NCBI GenBank assembly: GCA_947500965.1
Contig: CANMWW010000088.1
Location: 1 to 7,691 of the forward strand
Source: Alphaproteobacteria bacterium
Lineage (GTDB): Bacteria; Pseudomonadota; Alphaproteobacteria; CACIAM-22H2
Length of the DNA stretch: 7,691 nucleotides
Direction: 5' to 3'
Shown in pieces: positions 6,429 to 7,691 of this stretch (within the stretch, counting starts at the first letter, position 1; each line of letters opens with the position of its first letter). Position numbers and translations under genes: made by a program. The notes below the pieces were generated by a model that searched no databases, was not told the origin of the DNA, and saw nothing but the letters and a program-made list of their open reading frames with translations.

Positions 6429-6447
6429 CCGGGACATATGCTCCCGG
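6429..6447. repeat. Interrupted palindrome / hairpin upstream of the RND operon
   Basis: CCGGGA (6429-6434) and TCCCGG (6442-6447) form a perfect 6-bp inverted repeat around CATATGC. There is no following T run, so a classic intrinsic terminator for the TRAP operon is unlikely. A repressor operator or a hairpin in the RND leader is possible. TATGCT (6437-6442) inside it resembles a -10 hexamer, but no good -35 stands at 16-18 bp, which would fit an activator-dependent promoter using the tandem repeat upstream. Confidence 0.35.
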
Positions 6448-6471
6448 CCCCGAACCTGCCCGACGGTCTCC

Positions 6472-7596
6472 ATGCGCCTCATCAGCCAACTAGCCATCAT
6501 TGCCGTGCTCGGCGCCGCGGGCGGCGGCGGCTACTACTACTGGCAGCAGGCGCAGAAGAACCCCGCCAACGCCCCCGCCGCGCAGCGCCAGGCCGCCCCG
6601 CCCATGCCGGTCGAGGTCGCGCCCGTCCGCACCGGCGTCGTCGTGGAGAAGGCCGAGGCCGTCGGCACCACGCGCGCCAACGAGTCCGTGATCATCACCG
6701 CCAAGCAGACGGGCTACGTCGCGTCCTTCGGCTTCGAGGAGGGCCAGGCGGTCAAGGCCGGGCAGATCCTGGTCGAGCTCGAGACCAGCGAGCGCAAGGC
6801 CGACGTCGACCAGGCGCGCAACGACCTCGAGCAGGCGCGGGCCAACCGCGACGACGCCCGCCAGAAGCTCGACCGCGCCCGCCAGCTCAAGGCGACCGGC
6901 GCCATCACGCAGGCCCGCGTCGACGAGCTCGACGCGCTGCTGCGCGTCGCCGACGCCCGCGTGCGCGGCGCCGAGGCGCGCATCCGCTCGCTCGACGCGC
7001 GGCTCAACGACGTGCGCATCGTCGCGCCCTTCGATGGCCGGGTCGGCATGCGCCAGGTCAGCGCCGGCGCGCTGCTGCTCCCCGGCGCGCCGATCACCTC
7101 GCTCGACGACCTGAGCCGCATCAAGCTCGACTTCTCGATCCCCGAGAACTTCCTCGGCAAGCTGCGCGTCGGGCAGGTCGTCTTCGCCCGCACCACCGCC
7201 TATCCCGGCCGCGTCTTCGAGGGCGCGGTCAGCGTCATCGACACGCGCGTCGACCCGGTCACGCGCGCCGTGCGCGTCAACGCGATCTTCCCGAACGCGG
7301 ACGAGGCCCTCAAGCCGGGGCTGTTCATCTCCGTCGAGCTGGCGCTCGAGCGGCGCGAGAACGCGCTGCTGGTCGACGAGGAGGCGCTGGTGCCCGAGGG
7401 CGCGCGCCAGTACGTCTTCGTCGTGCGCGACAACCGCGCCGTGCGCGTCGAGGTCAGGCTCGGCACCCGCCAGCAGGGCGCCGTCGAGGTGGTCGAGGGC
7501 CTGAGGGCTGGAGAGCAGCTCGTCGTGCGCGGCACCAGCCGCATCCGCCCGAACCAGCCCGTCGCCCCGCGGCCGCTGACGCGACCGGCGAGCTGA
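6472..7596 (+). CDS. RND efflux periplasmic adaptor subunit (membrane fusion protein)
   Basis: This 374-residue protein links an inner-membrane RND pump to an outer-membrane TolC-type channel. In order it has an N-terminal hydrophobic anchor (about 3-20, GGGGYYYW at 17-24, no lipobox) and a Pro/Ala/Gln linker. A biotinyl-lipoyl domain follows: TAKQTGYV, then GQAVKAGQILVELETSE to about 107. The helical hairpin spans about 108-180, then the second lipoyl half (VRIVAPFDGRVG, 181-192). A beta-barrel (PITSLDDLSRIKLDFSIPE onward) and a membrane-proximal domain (VPEGARQYVFVV to GLRAGEQLVVRG) complete it. The hairpin tip RARQLKATGAIT (135-146) fits the channel-docking pattern RLxxLxxxxxxS with A for L and T for S. 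ATG 6472 gives a normal N-terminus but has only a weak ribosome site. The RND pump gene follows after 40 bp. Substrate is unknown. Confidence 0.93.
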   Translation: MRLISQLAIIAVLGAAGGGGYYYWQQAQKNPANAPAAQRQAAPPMPVEVAPVRTGVVVEKAEAVGTTRANESVIITAKQTGYVASFGFEEGQAVKAGQILVELETSERKADVDQARNDLEQARANRDDARQKLDRARQLKATGAITQARVDELDALLRVADARVRGAEARIRSLDARLNDVRIVAPFDGRVGMRQVSAGALLLPGAPITSLDDLSRIKLDFSIPENFLGKLRVGQVVFARTTAYPGRVFEGAVSVIDTRVDPVTRAVRVNAIFPNADEALKPGLFISVELALERRENALLVDEEALVPEGARQYVFVVRDNRAVRVEVRLGTRQQGAVEVVEGLRAGEQLVVRGTSRIRPNQPVAPRPLTRPAS

Positions 7597-7636
7597 TACC
7601 GAAGCCGTCCGGAACCCCACTGCCGGGAAGAACGCC

Positions 7637-7691
7637 ATGGTCCTCTCAGACGTCTCGATCAAGCGACCGGTCTTCGCGACCGTGCTCAGCC
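7637..7691 (+). CDS. RND efflux pump inner-membrane subunit, first 18 codons (cut by window edge)
   Basis: ATG 7637 opens MVLSDVSIKRPVFATVLS, the near-invariant N-terminus of HAE1-type RND pumps (AcrB/MexB relatives, 'SDxSIxRPVFAtVis'), with the amphipathic start leading into the first membrane helix. GGGAAG lies 6 nt upstream. It follows the adaptor gene by 40 bp on the same strand, so the pair forms an efflux operon. The full protein would be about 1000 residues; the rest lies outside the window. Confidence 0.9.
   Translation, partial: MVLSDVSIKRPVFATVLS

Noticed and set aside
6393..6471. Intrinsic terminator after the TRAP operon
   Set aside because: The only clear inverted repeat (6429-6447) has a 6-bp stem and no trailing T run, so it does not meet the usual form.
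4551..6500. Minus-strand 649-codon open frame opposite the TRAP permease
   Set aside because: The translation is low-complexity Arg/Gly/Asp/His-rich, the mirror of a GC-rich membrane protein gene. The plus strand carries clear TRAP motifs.

Overview
The window is very GC-rich DNA with strong G/C bias at third codon positions. It comes from a bacterial chromosome, most likely an alphaproteobacterium. The xseB-ispA pair with a nearby histone-deacetylase-family gene, the TAXI-type TRAP transporter with a fused permease, and a TetR-less RND efflux operon all fit that group. Genus cannot be read from the sequence. Coding density is high: no gene-free stretch exceeds about 120 bp. I see no tRNA, rRNA, CRISPR array, insertion sequence or prophage signal.

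Left part (1-3502). The minus strand carries the start of ispA (cut by the window edge) and, just upstream of it, xseB. Then two plus-strand genes follow: a predicted lipoprotein of unknown function (590-1675) and a DMT/EamA-family transporter (1672-2586), joined by a GTGA stop/start overlap. The transporter converges on a minus-strand histone deacetylase-family amidohydrolase (2573-3502), and the two genes share 14 bp at their 3' ends. In many alphaproteobacteria, from memory, the deacetylase gene sits directly upstream of xseB-ispA(-dxs). Here the lipoprotein/EamA pair splits that order.

Middle part (3503-6392). A 119-bp divergent intergenic region carries a plausible sigma70-type promoter. 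It is followed by a two-gene TRAP transporter operon: a secreted TAXI-family solute receptor (3622-4593) and a fused 4TM/12TM permease (about 4590-6392). The permease probably starts at a CTG codon overlapping the receptor's TGA, behind a well-placed GGAGGG. The periplasmic receptor delivers an anionic solute of unknown identity to the permease for ion-gradient-driven uptake.

Right part (6393-7691). A 79-bp intergenic region holds a tandem CTGTAACC repeat with 10-bp period, a CCTTAAGG palindrome and a 19-bp interrupted palindrome. It precedes an RND periplasmic adaptor gene (6472-7596) and the first 18 codons of an RND inner-membrane pump (7637 onward). Together with an outer-membrane TolC-type channel, not seen here, these would form a tripartite efflux pump.

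Overall this is mostly ordinary chromosomal metabolism and transport. Nothing seen amounts to a new biological system. The points most worth a second look are the unrecognised lipoprotein and its pairing with the exporter, the CTG start, and the tandem-repeat operator candidate upstream of the RND genes.
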